The translations under genes were made by a program, and so were the position numbers. From Lunularia cruciata (taxonomy: Eukaryota; Streptophyta; Marchantiopsida; Lunulariales; Lunulariaceae), in assembly GCA_948567375.1 (NCBI GenBank), contig OX419762.1, forward strand, positions 55,508,841 through 55,572,840: a DNA stretch of 64,000 nucleotides, given 5' to 3'. The notes beneath the pieces were generated by a model. The model did no database searches and had not been told where the DNA came from. It was given only the letters and a program-made list of their open reading frames with translations. Shown here one piece after another: positions 23,124 to 35,452 of the stretch (positions are counted from its first letter, which is position 1; each line of letters begins with the position of its first letter).

Positions 23124-24557
23124 TCATCCGTAATGTATATTGGCCTGTCAAGCTGAGACTTCAGAGACTCTGCTGACAAGTCTGCAAGGGTTATACTGCA
23201 CACCGGGGATGATCATCAGCCGTCTCATACTTGTAGATAGCCTGATGCGGACGCCTTATTGCTTAACTCGTCCGCACATTGGATGACTTTCTTAGAAGAG
23301 CGTCCCGGCTCTCGCGGTTGACTGGTGTAAAGTTTATCAGTCCCAATCTAAATTTGCGTTTCAGTGCTGTGCTGGTGGCTACAAGAGCTTGGATCTGTCT
23401 GCAGATTTGCCTTTCTATGAGTTCCGGCTCCCCGACAAAAACTGGCATCATCCGCGTGGATGACCGAAGGTAGCAATGTCCTCCGTGCTCAACAGTACAC
23501 TGAAATTCGAAATGATATAAGCGTTAAGCTCATGACTCTTCGATGAGCCAAGATAACTAGCTGCAAAAAGCTGTTCGTAGAATTCTATGATCATAAGGCG
23601 CATGTGTAACCATATGTTAAAATAAGTTTGCTCGAACGGGTGCCTGAATGCTGCTTCCTCGGTACACCTCGAGGAGCACTTTGGTTCTGTCACTAAGAAG
23701 GGTGGGATACCGCTTATGTGATGTCTTTCAGAACTGGAATAAAGTTTACTCTGCCGAATTATCTTTCCTATTCTTTTGAGAATCCGGATATGTTCACGAA
23801 TAAATTAATTAAGCGAACACTTGCATGAGAGTCTTCAAGAGAGTTTACATTTCACAATTCTAGTTCTCACGGCGTCTTGAAAGAAAACCTGAGCAAATGC
23901 CAGTCCTGAGCAAATGTCGTTCTGTTCAAACTAGTCTGAACATTAGTGATTGTACTACTCCATTGGACACATTACGGGGTTTCAGTTCTGAAAGATACGG
24001 GCCGCTATGTGACATGTTCTGTAAATTCTCCGGGCAGGACCCTTAACTAAAATGTCACATGTATGTAAAAATGAATGGGATGTTATGTTTAGTACCGGGC
24101 TATCGAATGTCATAACGTACCGTTTTATAATTGGGACCTGGTGTTGAAATATGGCTTAAGGGAGGTTAAGGGCGAAAGCGTCGAGTAAAGTGTATTAATA
24201 AAAACCTGTCTAGGTATGCCATGTGGCACCACTGAAAATATGGAAACAGGTGTCACATGTCATGGATGGGGTTCAAACACTCGCTTTAAGATTTTAATTA
24301 CATCAAATGGAATTCAAACACTAGCGGGTCATAGTTTAGAGTGCAGAAATGAAAGAGAATTAAGATGGCGCAAAGGTGAATTCAAAATATGGCAGGAAAG
24401 AATGTAATCAAAGCTCTTTGAATTCAATTTGGGAAGATCAAAGCTCTCCACACTCAAATTTGATCAATTTTTGTGCAGGCATGAAATTGGGCGAAGTTGT
24501 ACACAGCAATGTCAGAAGAGAATTCTTGGGGTGTTCATATTGTTATAGTACTTAGTA
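23124..24557 (+). other. 3' flank of copy 2, no gene seen
   Basis: Matches 4,931-6,420 with scattered differences and small indels. The open frame at 23,279-23,473 diverges from its counterpart at 5,086 after a one-base deletion, so I do not call it a gene. Confidence 0.55.
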
Positions 24558-25016
24558 GTGAATGAGGAGCTTGGTGATCATGTAGATGCAAGTAAGCAGC
24601 CAGCTCACTCATACATAGATTCCAGTTCTCTTGTTGATCTCCAGCATTCTAATCCCATCTCCAAACCTGCACACATTGGTAGTTGCATTCCCACACCTGG
24701 ATTTGTAAAACTTTTGAAAATGGTTTGCTCTGCAGCATCAGGGCCATCTATAGCTTGTGCAAGAAAAAGGGAGACTCTTGTCACTCCATTGAGTAAAGCA
24801 AAGTGCCTTGCACTTGCTATTTCCAACTTGAGCAAAAGTAGAAGGGAAGGAGAAGATGAAAGGTTCATAATGGAAGCCCATCACTTTAGCCAAATTTTGG
24901 ATTATCTGGACAATCTTGAGCACTTTAAGCAAATCCATGGGTGCACTAGCAAGAAACCCATCCAGAAGAATATAGCATTCAATTACATGGAAATTTTTTT
25001 TGGTGAGATTTGGTAG
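24558..25016 (+). CDS. Unidentified open frame at the duplication edge
   Basis: Open for 152 codons. The first two thirds are shared with copy 1 (broken there); the last third, with QILDYLDNLEHFKQIHGC, lies beyond the duplication edge. The FKQIHG stretch resembles the start of some plant pentatricopeptide proteins, but no repeat array follows, so I do not assign that family. No signal peptide or membrane segment is seen. It may be a captured gene fragment. Confidence 0.3.
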   Translation: MNEELGDHVDASKQPAHSYIDSSSLVDLQHSNPISKPAHIGSCIPTPGFVKLLKMVCSAASGPSIACARKRETLVTPLSKAKCLALAISNLSKSRREGEDERFIMEAHHFSQILDYLDNLEHFKQIHGCTSKKPIQKNIAFNYMEIFFGEIW

Positions 25017-25072
25017 TGGATTTCCATAGTCCATGACAAGATTGAATTTGATGAAGAAAATGGGCCAGGTTT

Positions 25073-25570
25073 TTGAAGTCATACAAAATTGCTCATAATT
25101 GGAAGGAAAAATCCAATGGCAAAGGAGTCACTGATAAGGAGATCAAACACGGATGTACGATTGAGGATAAACTGAATAATATGTGTCCTTATTATTTGAG
25201 GATGGATATGCTGCTTGGAGGTAGAGCTAATATATCTCCTCTTGCCCTTGTAAATTTTGGAATGGGTGGGTGAAGAGGATTAAATATGCCAAGTTTTACC
25301 GGCTGAGGAGAGTATGTTTGGAGACGATACTGTTCTATTTGGGATCACAAGCTTTTGACCTCCATTACTTAATATGAACACCAACAAGCATTCCAAGTTC
25401 CCAAGAGGAGAGTACATTTGAGTTCACATAGTGCAAATATGAATATGCATCAAATGAGCCATTTAAGCTTATGAAGAGGAGGATATCCCAACTACACAAT
25501 GAGACACAAGAGCAAGCGCACATGAGGGGATTGATGGAAGTCCAAAAGAGATTGATGGAAGTAAGGAAGG
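25073..25570 (+). pseudogene. Fragment resembling plant Myb/SANT-like (trihelix-type) proteins
   Basis: The frame 25,073-25,273 reads NWKEKSNGKGVTDKEIKHG, then TIEDKLNNMCPYYLRMDML and GGRANISP. From memory, a CPYY/F-x-RMD-x-LFGGR-x-N-x-x-P pattern occurs after the DNA-binding domain in many uncharacterised plant Myb/SANT-like proteins. After stops and a frame change, 25,471-25,570 reads as a short coiled coil (HNETQEQAHMRGLMEVQKRL), which also fits such proteins. The gene is then cut by family I unit C. The N-terminal DNA-binding part is not visible. Assignment is tentative. Confidence 0.35.
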
Positions 25571-25997
25571 TGTGGTACTCACATTTTTTGTTTTTAAAGT
25601 TTCTGTGCAATTTTGAAGAAGAAGTGTATAGAAAAAGTTGTATTGAACCCAAACGGCATTGAAGGAGACAAATTGTGACTTTGGGTTGAAACCCGAAGTA
25701 ACATGAATTTGAGTCCGAAGCAAAGTACCCGGGTCAGAACCAGCTAAGGGAGACCCAAAGGAAGGGGACTTCATCTTAGGGTGATCAACCTAATGTGAAG
25801 ACGGTGTAACAACTTGCCTGCAGAGGGACAAATCAAGATAGTATAGACAATGAAACAGCAGACAAGGCACAAATCACTAAACCTATATAACGCCAAGAGT
25901 ACATCATGCAAAATGGTGCATTTCAATGATGAGCAACGGAGGAATGCCTGATCAATGAGGAACTATAAAATTGGGACTTTGTTGAGGGGATTTTGAA

Positions 25998-28640
25998 ATG
26001 TCCCACAAGTATCCTAAGCCATTGATTAGTTGACCCAAAGGAGTGCTTGTAGAGAAGCCGGCTGAGTGTTTGATGTTTAACAAGTGTGAAGGAGTTAGGA
26101 TCTCGAGACCAAGGGATGGTAGAATTATTTTTCAATTACCATGCACTAAAGATCACACAATGCCAAAGAAGGGTGAGAAGAAGAGTCCTTTGCTTGCAGT
26201 CAGAAATCCAATGATTCAAAGTTTAGATATGATAGCTTGGGTTGAAATCCTAAGTAGACTTTGGATCACTTTTCTGGCATGGAACTGGAATTTGAGCTTT
26301 CCAAGATTCACGGCTGAAGTAGCCTTGAGTGATTGTGAGGAGGGACCTGAGGATGAAGGAAAGAGAGGCAATCTGGCTCAATGGACAAAGTCAGATTGGA
26401 GATTGGTGTTGGAGAGAGAGGCCGGTGAGGAAACTCGGGGCACATTTCTTGGGAAAAGGAGAGTCTACAGAGGAGACAAATGAGATCCAAAACTCTATTA
26501 TAGCGCCACACACAAAGAATGGATACAAGGTGGATACTTATCAAGACCCAATTAGGCAAAGCATCATTAGGGCAATGATGGCACTTTTCAAGCCCAATTG
26601 CATGACTTATGTAATGAAGCATCAGGCAGTCTTCTTCCACTAGATGTTTGCAAGCGCGCCAATAAATTGGGTGAAGTGCTTTCACCAAAGAAGGTGGTAG
26701 ATGGTGTGGTGTTGGAGTGACTGAGATGCACCTCACTATTTGGTGCCGCTCGCTGCCCATTTCTATTTTGGATTGAATTTGATGAAGGAGTCTAAGCAAA
26801 GAAAGATGGTATCACATTTCCATCTAGACTTACAAAAGACTACAGATGGCAAGGAATAGCAGTACATTCAACAATCCAAAGTAGTGATGAGCACTATGTG
26901 CAGACGTGACAATATCTCTGAGTAGCAATGGCCATCTCAAAGATGAGAAGCGAAGTCGTCCGGAGGAGAGTTTGTCACCAATCAAGCTGAAGAAGGTGAG
27001 GAAGGTGAACCCAAGAGAAGAAGTCATAGTCCTTGATGAGTAGTGGGGAGCAGAAGAGTTGGAAGATGAAGCTGAGTACAAAGAAGAAGACTTGTGAGAA
27101 GATGAAGAACCGGAGTTGATGCTGTGAAGTGAAGAGTCAAGCAGTGGAAGTGAAGGTGAGGTAGAAGTTCAGCAATGAGGAGGAGATGATGCTGATAAAA
27201 ACAAAGAGGAGTTCCATACAGCAATTGATCTAATGGAAGGAGGAGGAAACCTATGTCACAAATTACCCACAGCAAAGATAGAAGAAAATCTGGAGGCTGA
27301 GCAAAAGTTGGAAGTTCAGCGGAGAAGAAGAGGGAGAAGAAGTGTTGCTACTGCGGTGGCAGAAGTAAGTAATGTAAATCCGGTAAAAGAGGGGGAAAGT
27401 TCAGATGAAGTACCTTTGAGGGTTTGGATTCAGACTTTGGAGTTAAGCTCTAGTAGAAGAGGTAAGAAGCAAAGAGTCAAAGCAAGTTGAGAGCTCCAGA
27501 GTCTTTGATGGGGTAGAATACTTGTTGTGGGTAGCTTGTCCCTTGCTAGTACAATTGCAGAAGAGGAGAGAAGATTTGAAAAGAGATTACTCAGGAGTGA
27601 AAGATGAACGGGCAGAAGTGCTATACATGAGTGATGAATATTTGGAGTTGAGAAGGAAGTTGAGTCGGGGAAAGCGTGAGTTATTAGAGCTTTGGACTGA
27701 TGTATAGTTGAGGAGGAAGGAATGAGAGTCTAACAAAAGACTTTGCAAAGAGAGGCAAAGCCATGGCAAAGCAAGAAGAAGATCAGAAGGAGTAGTTGGT
27801 GAAGTCTGAAGCATTGCGGACAGAAGTATGCAATACACAAGTAGAAGTGATACATTTGAAGGCAATGGCTGTTGTCATGGTCAAGAGTTGGACAGTCTGA
27901 AGGCAAGTGTAGAAAAGAAAGATTGGGCTTGGCAACATGAGTTGGCCACGCAAGATAGAGAAGAAGAGTGATTGCAAGGGTTAGTCAAGGGAATGGAAGA
28001 ATAGCTTAGGCAGAGTATGAAGGAGAAAGAAGCATTGAAGGCCAAGTTGGAAGATGAGGTGAAGATGTATCATGAAGAGCTAGTAGTGGAGAGAGAGAAG
28101 CTGTAGATGCCAAGACGAGAGGCAAGCAAAGACATCATTGTAAGAATGAAGGCAATGTTAGGGATGATGTCTAAAGTTTAGTTGGAGGAAGCAAGACAAC
28201 ATGAATGAAAGTTGTTAGTGAAGGAAATGAGGAAGAAGAAAGCAAAGGACATTAAATTTAACCAATTGTTGATTTGCTTGAGAGATCAAGTAGATAGGAA
28301 GATATTAGAAGCAGGAGACAATGTGTGTCTCAGATTGTACTTAGGACATTTAGAATTAGAGAGACTTTGTAGTTCAATGAAGTTAGAGACAAAGTCCAAA
28401 GTGGGAGAAGTAGGAGTGTATGTGTCTTTTTGGATCAGTTATCTAAGATAGTAGAGAAGAGTGGGTCGGGAGATAACAAGTTAGATAAGTGCACACACTA
28501 GTGCAATTTTAGTTCTGAGTGAAGAAGTCATAGAAATAGCAAAGGAATTAGTAGAATTAGATAGACCCAAAGAAGGATAAAAATTTGGAGGAACATCGGG
28601 TTTAGGAGCCAAAGTTGAGGTAGACATCGGTTTGGATTAG
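25998..28640 (+). pseudogene. Family I domain protein, remnant in unit C
   Basis: ATG at 25,998, about 30 bases after TATAAAA. N-terminal domain 26,043-26,643 (VEILSRLWITFLAWNWNLSF, KSDWRLVLEREAGEE, TYVMKHQAVFFH), with a one-base shift near 26,450. The HFYFGLNLM block is near 26,755. Acidic part near 27,050-27,230, then coiled coil 27,233-28,200, and the C-terminal block LLICLRDQVDRKILEAGDN at 28,262-28,325, ending with EVDIGLD and TAG at 28,638. Eight or more stops. Confidence 0.65.
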
Positions 28641-28761
28641 GATAATTTTTGAGATAGGAAAGAGGTAGATATGAAGAGGTGCATTGTCATTTCAAACCTA
28701 TAGATTGGTAAAGTTGTTATGAATTAGTTTAGGAAGCTAGATAACTATCAAGAGCTCTAAA

Positions 28762-28769
28762 TATTTAAA
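28762..28769 (+). promoter_or_regulatory. 3' TATA-like box of unit C
   Basis: TATTTAAA, about 120 bases after the end of the gene and 670 bases before the unit end; AGATAAAGC lies about 50 bases further on. Confidence 0.5.
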
Positions 28770-29441
28770 GGAGGCCTTTGTAGTAAAATGTTGTTCAGTA
28801 TTCATTTTTCTAAGAATAGATAAAGCAAAGTGCTGATCTCATTGCTCGTCGCTTGAGCTTAATTCCGAGTATCAACTCGGTGTTTATGTGTTTATGAGTG
28901 TTGAGAGAAATTCAAAGTGCAAGTCAATGTGCTTGTTGGATGTTGGATTCCACAATGCTGGTCTTCATTCTATGTGTTTGATCGTGAGTGAAGTGTAGTT
29001 GGAGCAATGCCTTGACAGATCTGAGAGGAATTGTAGTGTTGGTAATATTTTGCATTTGTGAGTGTAGTACTGAGTTGATATAAAACAATTTTGAACAAGG
29101 AAGTTGTGCCTTCAATGGAGGGATGAAACAAAACTCTAGGAAAAATTGTTTTATAGCAAAATAGCCATTTTTGGGATAGACTAAATCATCACAATCAAGA
29201 TTGTTTGGAAAGATTTGATGGATTTGTGATTAAGAAGTACTACTTTGTGACAAGACTGAAATTTAGTGCTTGTTACTCTCTTTTGGGTGTGGTTTCTACC
29301 CAAGAGATTAAAGAAGAAATCAAGGCAAACCATGCTTGTTACTATTTGACTTTTTATTTGAACATTTTTGACTTGTATCTCTACGAGATTGAACTTTACT
29401 TACCTAATTACCACAAAAGTGATATTTGCAGGGTTTTCATA

Positions 29442-29708
29442 GAGGATTTAGGAGCAACAGAGGATATGCATGCAAACACAAAGAATATGTCTTTAGAAGT
29501 CCTACTTTTCAAGACATAATCTGAAGGCAAGAGATGAGATGTCAGCTAGCCAGATTGATGCTCTCAAAGCCACTAAGGTAAAGTAGAGGTTGAGGAAATA
29601 TCAAAATTTGAGAAATTTAAATTTAAGGAGAGGATTGCAAAAACCAAGCATCAATAAAAAAAATGACTTTAGAATAAGCTAGGGCCAGTAAGACAACTAT
29701 GGAGTATG
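29442..29708 (+). other. Host DNA between unit C and family II
   Basis: Short AT-rich stretch, continuous with 25,570 once unit C is removed. It has lysine-rich broken frames that could be the tail of the Myb/SANT-like fragment, but no motif supports it. Confidence 0.35.
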
Positions 29709-30211
29709 TGTCACAACCCACTTTGTCATGAGCCCTAGTTTTTTTGTTGTTGTTTGTTGTTTTTCTTCATGTAAATAGTCCAAAGCAAACGGTTGGAAGT
29801 GTTGTTTGTAGGAAGTGCTAATTCCTAGGAGAACATATTCTAATGATACAAAGATGTGGAGTGCCTAAAAAAAGGACTATCCATGGCTACGCAACAAGAA
29901 TGGTACCAAACTCATTTTGTTTTGGTTTCATATGGCTTAAGAAGAGGATTCCCCAATGAAACAAACCACTCCAATACAAGGAAGCCTCAAAACCTTGAGG
30001 TATTGTGGAACAATGGAGGCCGTGACTACTTTTTGACAAATATGTAACTCCACCAATTTCCACCACCATTTCAAGATCACTCAAAAAGATGCCCGTGACA
30101 CCAAAGAAGCAAGACAACTACTTTGCACCTTATCTCACATGTGTGATGGATGATTGCAAGCCTTCCCCAACTACGATGATGGAAGAAGGACAGACCTCAT
30201 CCCATTGGGAC

Positions 30212-30218
30212 TATAAAA
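30212..30218 (+). promoter_or_regulatory. TATA box before the family II gene
   Basis: TATAAAA followed by GGGGCC, about 100 bases before the likely start of the family II frame at 30,319. Confidence 0.5.
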
Positions 30219-30318
30219 GGGGCCAACTACACCCCATGAGCCGCTTTTTATTTCACTTTTTGATTTCACTTCTCACTTTTTTCTTGTTGCATTTCTCTTT
30301 CCTTAACTGCCATCTCTT

Positions 30319-31180
30319 ATGACATTGTGCAAACACTTCTTGGCAAATTTTGTCAATACTATTGGAGACAAGATGCAAAATTATAAGAAAAAAGTAGGAA
30401 TCAAACTATGAAAAGTGGAGTTTTCAATCATGATAGAACAAACTACCAAGATAGGAGTCAAAGTGAAGAAGGGCGAGGCGGTAGAAATCTTAAGCAAACC
30501 ACTGGAGATTTCTAAATGGGGACTATATTGTCGCACCAACTGCATCAAGGAGCAGAAAATGGACTTCTTGTAGTGGGACGGGTGTCTCACAGATGGAGCC
30601 ATGGTGCTAGAAAATTTACAACAATACCAAAAACTTGAGTGGGATATCCTTACAAGGATGTCACACAATGTGGACAAAGGATCACTAGCAAGGGGTGTTG
30701 GGCACAATCTGCTCCTTGTTTGGGGAAATTCACCTTGATACCCCATACATTTGACCCAACAAATGATTGAAGCAAAGAATCAATGACTCATTTGTTGGGG
30801 GAAAATCTACAAATGGGTACAAAATCAAAGATACGAAGGACCTCACTTGCTGCACAATCACAAACACAATAATGCAATTGATTTATTTGAAGTAGGCAAA
30901 TTCCATCAACTAGAATCAAGCAATTTTTTCCAGCTTGTACATGAGCAAAACCAATTATTTAGGCCCGGATGTTTTGTGAGCATGTCATCAAACTCTTGGA
31001 GGACAGATGGAAGGTTCTACCACCATTATGGCACCCTTCATTGTCCACTTCTACATTGCAATGAACCCCTTGTCAGACAAGGAGAAGTTCTTATCCCACT
31101 TACATCATCTAGCCTACTTTAATAAAGACCCTGACTTGTCAAAGGAGATCACCAAGTACCATGAGGTGGACAAAGAATAT
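30319..31180 (+). pseudogene. Family II domain protein, N-terminal part
   Basis: From the ATG at 30,319 the frame reads CKHFLANFVNTIGDKMQNYK, continues with several stops (MVLENLQQYQKLEWDILTRM, FEVGKFHQLESSNFFQLVHE), and shifts near 31,000 to PFIVHFYIAMNPLSDKEKFL, SHLHHLAYFNKD and EVDKEY. The last blocks match the family I motif HFYLGLNLL..EEK..VSHFHPDL..EADKEQQY. Unit D inserted right after it. The rest of the gene continues at 34,974-35,450, 37,200-37,390 and 46,445-47,270. Confidence 0.5.
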
Positions 31181-31599
31181 TGTGATACCCACATTTTTCA
31201 ATTCGATGTGTTTTTAAAAAGAAGTTCATTGTGGAAACCAAATTGCAGCTGAAGGAAGAAGAATAGAATGGACTTATGTGTCTACAAAGTAAAACCAAAG
31301 AAGTTAAGTTTGGGTCAAAAGAGGAAGTACTTGGAAGGAACTTACAAAGGAACCAACCGAAAGAAGGGTTTCTTTGGAGCGGGAAGTTCAGCCCAATATA
31401 CAAAAGTTGTTAGAACTTTTCTTTGGGGCAGGCCAGCCAAGAAAGTACAATTAAAGAAATGGCTGAGGCCGGAGAAGAATGCTTTAAGAGTGACAAGAAA
31501 CAAACATGTAGAAGAAGTGAGAATTGATTTTAAAATCATTGAAGAATGACTGCATCTCAATGCACTATAAAATTAAGATTGCACTAAGGGGAATTAGAA

Positions 31600-34190
31600 A
31601 AGTCAAGAAGATATCTTGTTCCTTTGAGTAGTTGTCCAACAGGAATGCAAGTCACAAAGGCAATTGAAAGGGAAATTTTCTGAAATTTAAGAGGGGTTAG
31701 AGTGTCACATCTAGGAGAGGAGATAATCTTCTAACTCCAAAGAAGTTGTGAGCAGATAATGGCAAGGAAGAACAAAAAGAACTCACTTGTAGTGAGGAGT
31801 CTTGCAATTTGGTGATTAAATGTAGTAGCACAAATTGAAGTCCTAAGTAGACTTTGTATTATGTTCTTGTCTTGGAATTAGAATGTGAGTTTTCCAAGTT
31901 TCATGGCATAGATAACTGATAGTAATTGTGAAGAAGGCCCCAAAGTAATGAGGAAGAGAGAGAATTTGGCTTGATGGACTGAGTCAAATTGGAAGTTAGC
32001 CTTGGAGAAGGAAGTGGGAGATGCAACCGGAGTAACCTTCTATCGGAAGTGTGAAGCTTCATAAGAGACCCTAGAGATCAATAATTTGTTCTTTGCTCCA
32101 CGGACCAACAATGGCTACAAGATAGAGTTCTATCAAGACCTAATAAAGCAAAGCATTTCGGAGCTCTTATGGCAATGTTCAAGCCAAAGCAAATGACGTA
32201 TGTTAATATGCAGCAAGTGGGTTTCTTCCACCAAATGTTTGCACAAGAGAAGGTGAATTGGGTGAAGTGCTTCCATTAGAGCACAAGGCACATGGTTGCT
32301 AATTGGAGGACAAATTCATTGCCTCACTACTTTGTACTATTTGCAGCACATTTCTACCTTGGGCTAAACTTGATGAAAATGGAGGAGAAGCATTAGATGG
32401 TCTCACATTTCCATCCTGATCTATGTTGTGAAGCAGATGACAAGGAGCAACAATACATCTTGCAACTTTGGTCCAATGATGAACATTTTGCTAGGATGGG
32501 ATAGAGGAAGATCATGGAAGGAAGAAGTCTGAAGACAAAGAAGTGGGCTCAACCCAAAGGAGTAGTGTTACCTCTCCTGCCACAAAAGACACAAAGACTA
32601 AACCCGAGGGGTAAGGAAGCAGTGATGGACCAGTCTTTGGGAGCAAAGTCTGAAGGGGACACAGAGTCAAAGAGAGAGGGCTCAGAAGAAGAAGAAATCA
32701 CATTGCAGAGCAAGGAATCTAGCAATGAGGATGAAGTCCAACAGTCAATTGATGCAAGGATGGGAGAAGATGATGAGGAGTTTCATGCGGCAGTCTATCA
32801 TATGGAAGGTGGAGATGCTCCTTATTTGGAGTTGCCTACAGAGGAGATGGATGAAGGGCTAAAGAAGGTGGTCCAGAAGGGAGTGAGGTCAAAGAGATTA
32901 GTGTAGGCTCTACCTACATGTCCAAGCCAAGTGAAGGAAGAAGAACAAAGCTCAAAGAAGATGACTTTGAAGGTGCAAAGATCATGACTTTGGGGTAAGG
33001 ACCTTGTTGAAAAAGCACCAATGGAGGCCAAGTACAAAGACCAAGAAGGGGAAGAGGACTTTTATGAAGTACTTTCAACAATCTTGTGTCCGTTGTTGCT
33101 GTAGTTAAAGTAGAAGAAGGAGATGCAAAAAGAGGATTTGGAGGTGAAGAACAAGCTGGAGGTGATGAAGTATTTTTTCAAAGAAATGCACAAATTGAAG
33201 GAAAGGTTAACCCAAAGGGAAGAAGAAGCCAAAGAACTTTAGGTGAATGTAGTCTTAAAGAAAAAGACATTAGAGAACTTGCAAGAGAGTTTTGAGAGGC
33301 AAGGAAGAGATCTGGATTGTCAAGCCAAAGATTTGAAGAACCCAAAGGCAATAGTCAAGAAGACAAAAAGTGAAGTGGGTGAAGCTTGCATTGAAGTAAT
33401 ACACATGAAGATGATTGCAGTAGTGATAGAGCAGGAGTTAGAAAGTGTGACAAAGAGTGTGGCAAAGAAGGATCAAGCATTGCAGCGGGAATTGATTATT
33501 TGACACCAAGAAGAAGAAAGACTGCAAGGTCTAGTAAGAAGTACTAAAAGTCTGATTGCCCAATATGCAAAAGAGAAGAAGATGCTTGGAGCTAAGTACA
33601 AAGATGAGTTGAAGATGTATCACAAGGAGTTAAAGGTGGAACACTCTTGGGGGTAGGAGAGATCATTGAGAGAATGAAGGTGATGCTGAACACAGAAGCT
33701 GAAGGGAAGTTAGAAAAAGCAATATTGCATGAATTAAAATTGCTTGTGTAGGAAACTTGGAAGAAGAAGGCAAAGGATTTGGCTTCCTCTTTGTTCTCTT
33801 CTTTTAGTTTGTTGATTTTTATGAGAGATCAAGTAGATAGGAAAATGATAGAAGTAGGAGACAATGTTTGTCTTAGATTACATTTTGTAAGCTCAGAATT
33901 AGAAAAACTTTGGAGTAATGTGAAGGTAGATGTTAAGTCCAAAGTCATAGAAGTAGGAATAAAAGTGTCTTTGGGTGAGTTGCCTAAGATATTAGAAGAG
34001 GGTGGGTTTGCATATGAGAATGCAGATAGGTTAGCTATCATTCCAATTTCAGTTCCAATTGAAGAGATTGTAGAATAGTGGAGGAAGAAGTGGTATTAGA
34101 TAAACCCAAAGAGGGAGAAATACTTGAAGTAACATTGGGTTTAGAAGCCAAAGTTGATTTGACATCGGATTGGAGAAGTAACAGTTTAAG
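31600..34190 (+). pseudogene. Family I domain protein, remnant in unit D
   Basis: N-terminal domain 31,800-32,400 is heavily broken; ANNG-YKIEFYQDLIKQS and HFYLGLNLM are readable. Open pieces follow: 32,514-32,906 (basic then acidic: KTQRLNPRG, SEEEEITLQSKESSNEDE), 33,086-33,503 (coiled coil, VIEQELESVTKSVAKKDQAL) and 33,779-34,078 (C-terminal MRDQVDRKMIEVGDNVCLRL block). Same order as the other units. Confidence 0.65.
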
Positions 34191-34282
34191 ATATGAAGAG
34201 GTGATTTGTCATTTTGGATCTGTAGGTTGGTAAAGTTGTTGTAGAATGGTATATTACTTAATAATTGTTGAAGTGCTCTGCC

Positions 34283-34290
34283 TATTTAAA
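34283..34290 (+). promoter_or_regulatory. 3' TATA-like box of unit D
   Basis: TATTTAAA after the gene, 680 bases before the unit end. Confidence 0.5.
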
Positions 34291-34973
34291 GGAAACATTC
34301 ACATTATTTTCTTGATCAATATTTATATTTTCAAAGTTGAGTAAGGCAAAGTGATGTAACTTAGTGCTTGTCGTGTCAACATAATTCAAAGTATCAATCT
34401 TGTGTTTGTGTTTGTGTTTGTGAGTGTTTGGAGAATTTTGGAGTGCAAGTCAATGAGCTTGTTGGATGTTGGATTCCTTAGCTTTGATTTCATTCTATGT
34501 GTTTGATCCTAAGTGGATAGCAATCAAAGCAATGCCTTGACAAATTTGAGAGGAATTATAGTGTTGTTAGTATTTTGCATTGGGGAGTGCAATATGGGGT
34601 TGATACAAAGTAGCTTTGAATGAGGAAGTTGTGCCTTCAATGGAGGGGTGGAACACAATTCTGAGGCAAAGTCATGTTGTAGTGAAGAAGTCTTCTTTGG
34701 GAAGAACTGAATCATCACAATTAAGATATTTAGGAAAGATTTGATGAAGTTGTGATTATGGGTGTTATTTATTAATTTGTGACAAGATTGTGATCAATGC
34801 TTGTTACTCTCTTTTAGGTATGGTTTCTACCTGAGAGACTAAAGAAGAACTCAAGAAGAACTAAAGTGATGCTTTGACTTCATATTTGACCATTTTTTAC
34901 TTGTATCTCTCTAGGAACAAACTTTACTTACTAATTATTGCAAAAGTGATATTTGCCAGGTTGTCACAAATAT

Positions 34974-35452
34974 GCCTAAACCAAGAAGTTCATGCAAGTA
35001 CTGGAGAGATACAACTCCATTATGATATGAGAAAAGACTCTAGTACCTTGTGAAAAAATATAGTGAAAATGGCCTCAAGAGTTGGAATCTTTGTCAAAAG
35101 ATAATAAGAGTAAAACAACATTATACAAATTGACTCAAGAGGGATGTCCACCACAAGGGACCGAGGTGGCACACAAAAAAAATGCCAAAGTTGCTCAAAT
35201 TGTAAAGTCTAGGAGCAAGGAGTCATTTCAAATGAATCTTGTTTCTTGTAGTGGACAAGAACAAAGTAGGACCAATCATCACCCCCACCTAACAAAAAGG
35301 AAACACATACAATAAGCAAGGGAATGAATATAGCTATAGAATCCATCCCTCTAACCATAGCTCCACTCTCCACTTTGGGGGAAGCTTTACATTATAAGAT
35401 GAAATATAGAACAAAACAAACTTGTCTAGTGGCAGATATTGTCAAAGGCACC
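34974..35452 (+). pseudogene. Family II gene, middle part between D and E
   Basis: Lysine-rich degraded frame, including 35,082-35,315 (61 or more open codons by chance or decay). It follows directly on the frame broken by unit D at EVDKEY and is placed in family II by continuity, not by a recognisable motif. Confidence 0.35.

Larger units (their letters stand above)
14379..24920 (+). repeat. Segmental duplication, copy 2
   Basis: Direct copy of 1-6,758. It is longer because it holds family I unit N (18,204-21,988) and a further 300 bases at 17,972-18,203 and 21,994-22,052 that copy 1 lacks. Homology resumes at 22,053 with TGTTCTCTAAAAATTCC. The copies differ by scattered substitutions and small indels, including a local duplication of GACCAGGACCCACT near 16,525. 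Confidence 0.9.
25571..29441 (+). mobile_element. Family I LTR-like unit C (3.9 kb)
   Basis: Starts TGTGGTACTCACATTTTTTG and ends GGGTTTTCATA (family GGGTTGTCACA). Flanks are GAAGG and GAGGA, which differ by transitions only. It has both boxes: TATAAAA near 25,968 before the gene and TATTTAAA at 28,762 after it, followed by AGATAAAGC. It is the longest family I unit in the window. Confidence 0.8.
31181..34968 (+). mobile_element. Family I LTR-like unit D (3.8 kb), perfect target duplication
   Basis: Starts TGTGATACCCACATTTTTCA and ends CCAGGTTGTCACA. Flanks are AATAT at 31,176-31,180 and AATAT at 34,969-34,973. TATAAAA at 31,566 and TATTTAAA at 34,283 lie on either side of the gene. Confidence 0.9.

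Noticed and set aside
24558..25016. Pentatricopeptide repeat gene from the FKQIHG motif
   Set aside because: Only one short resemblance and no 35-residue repeat array follows.
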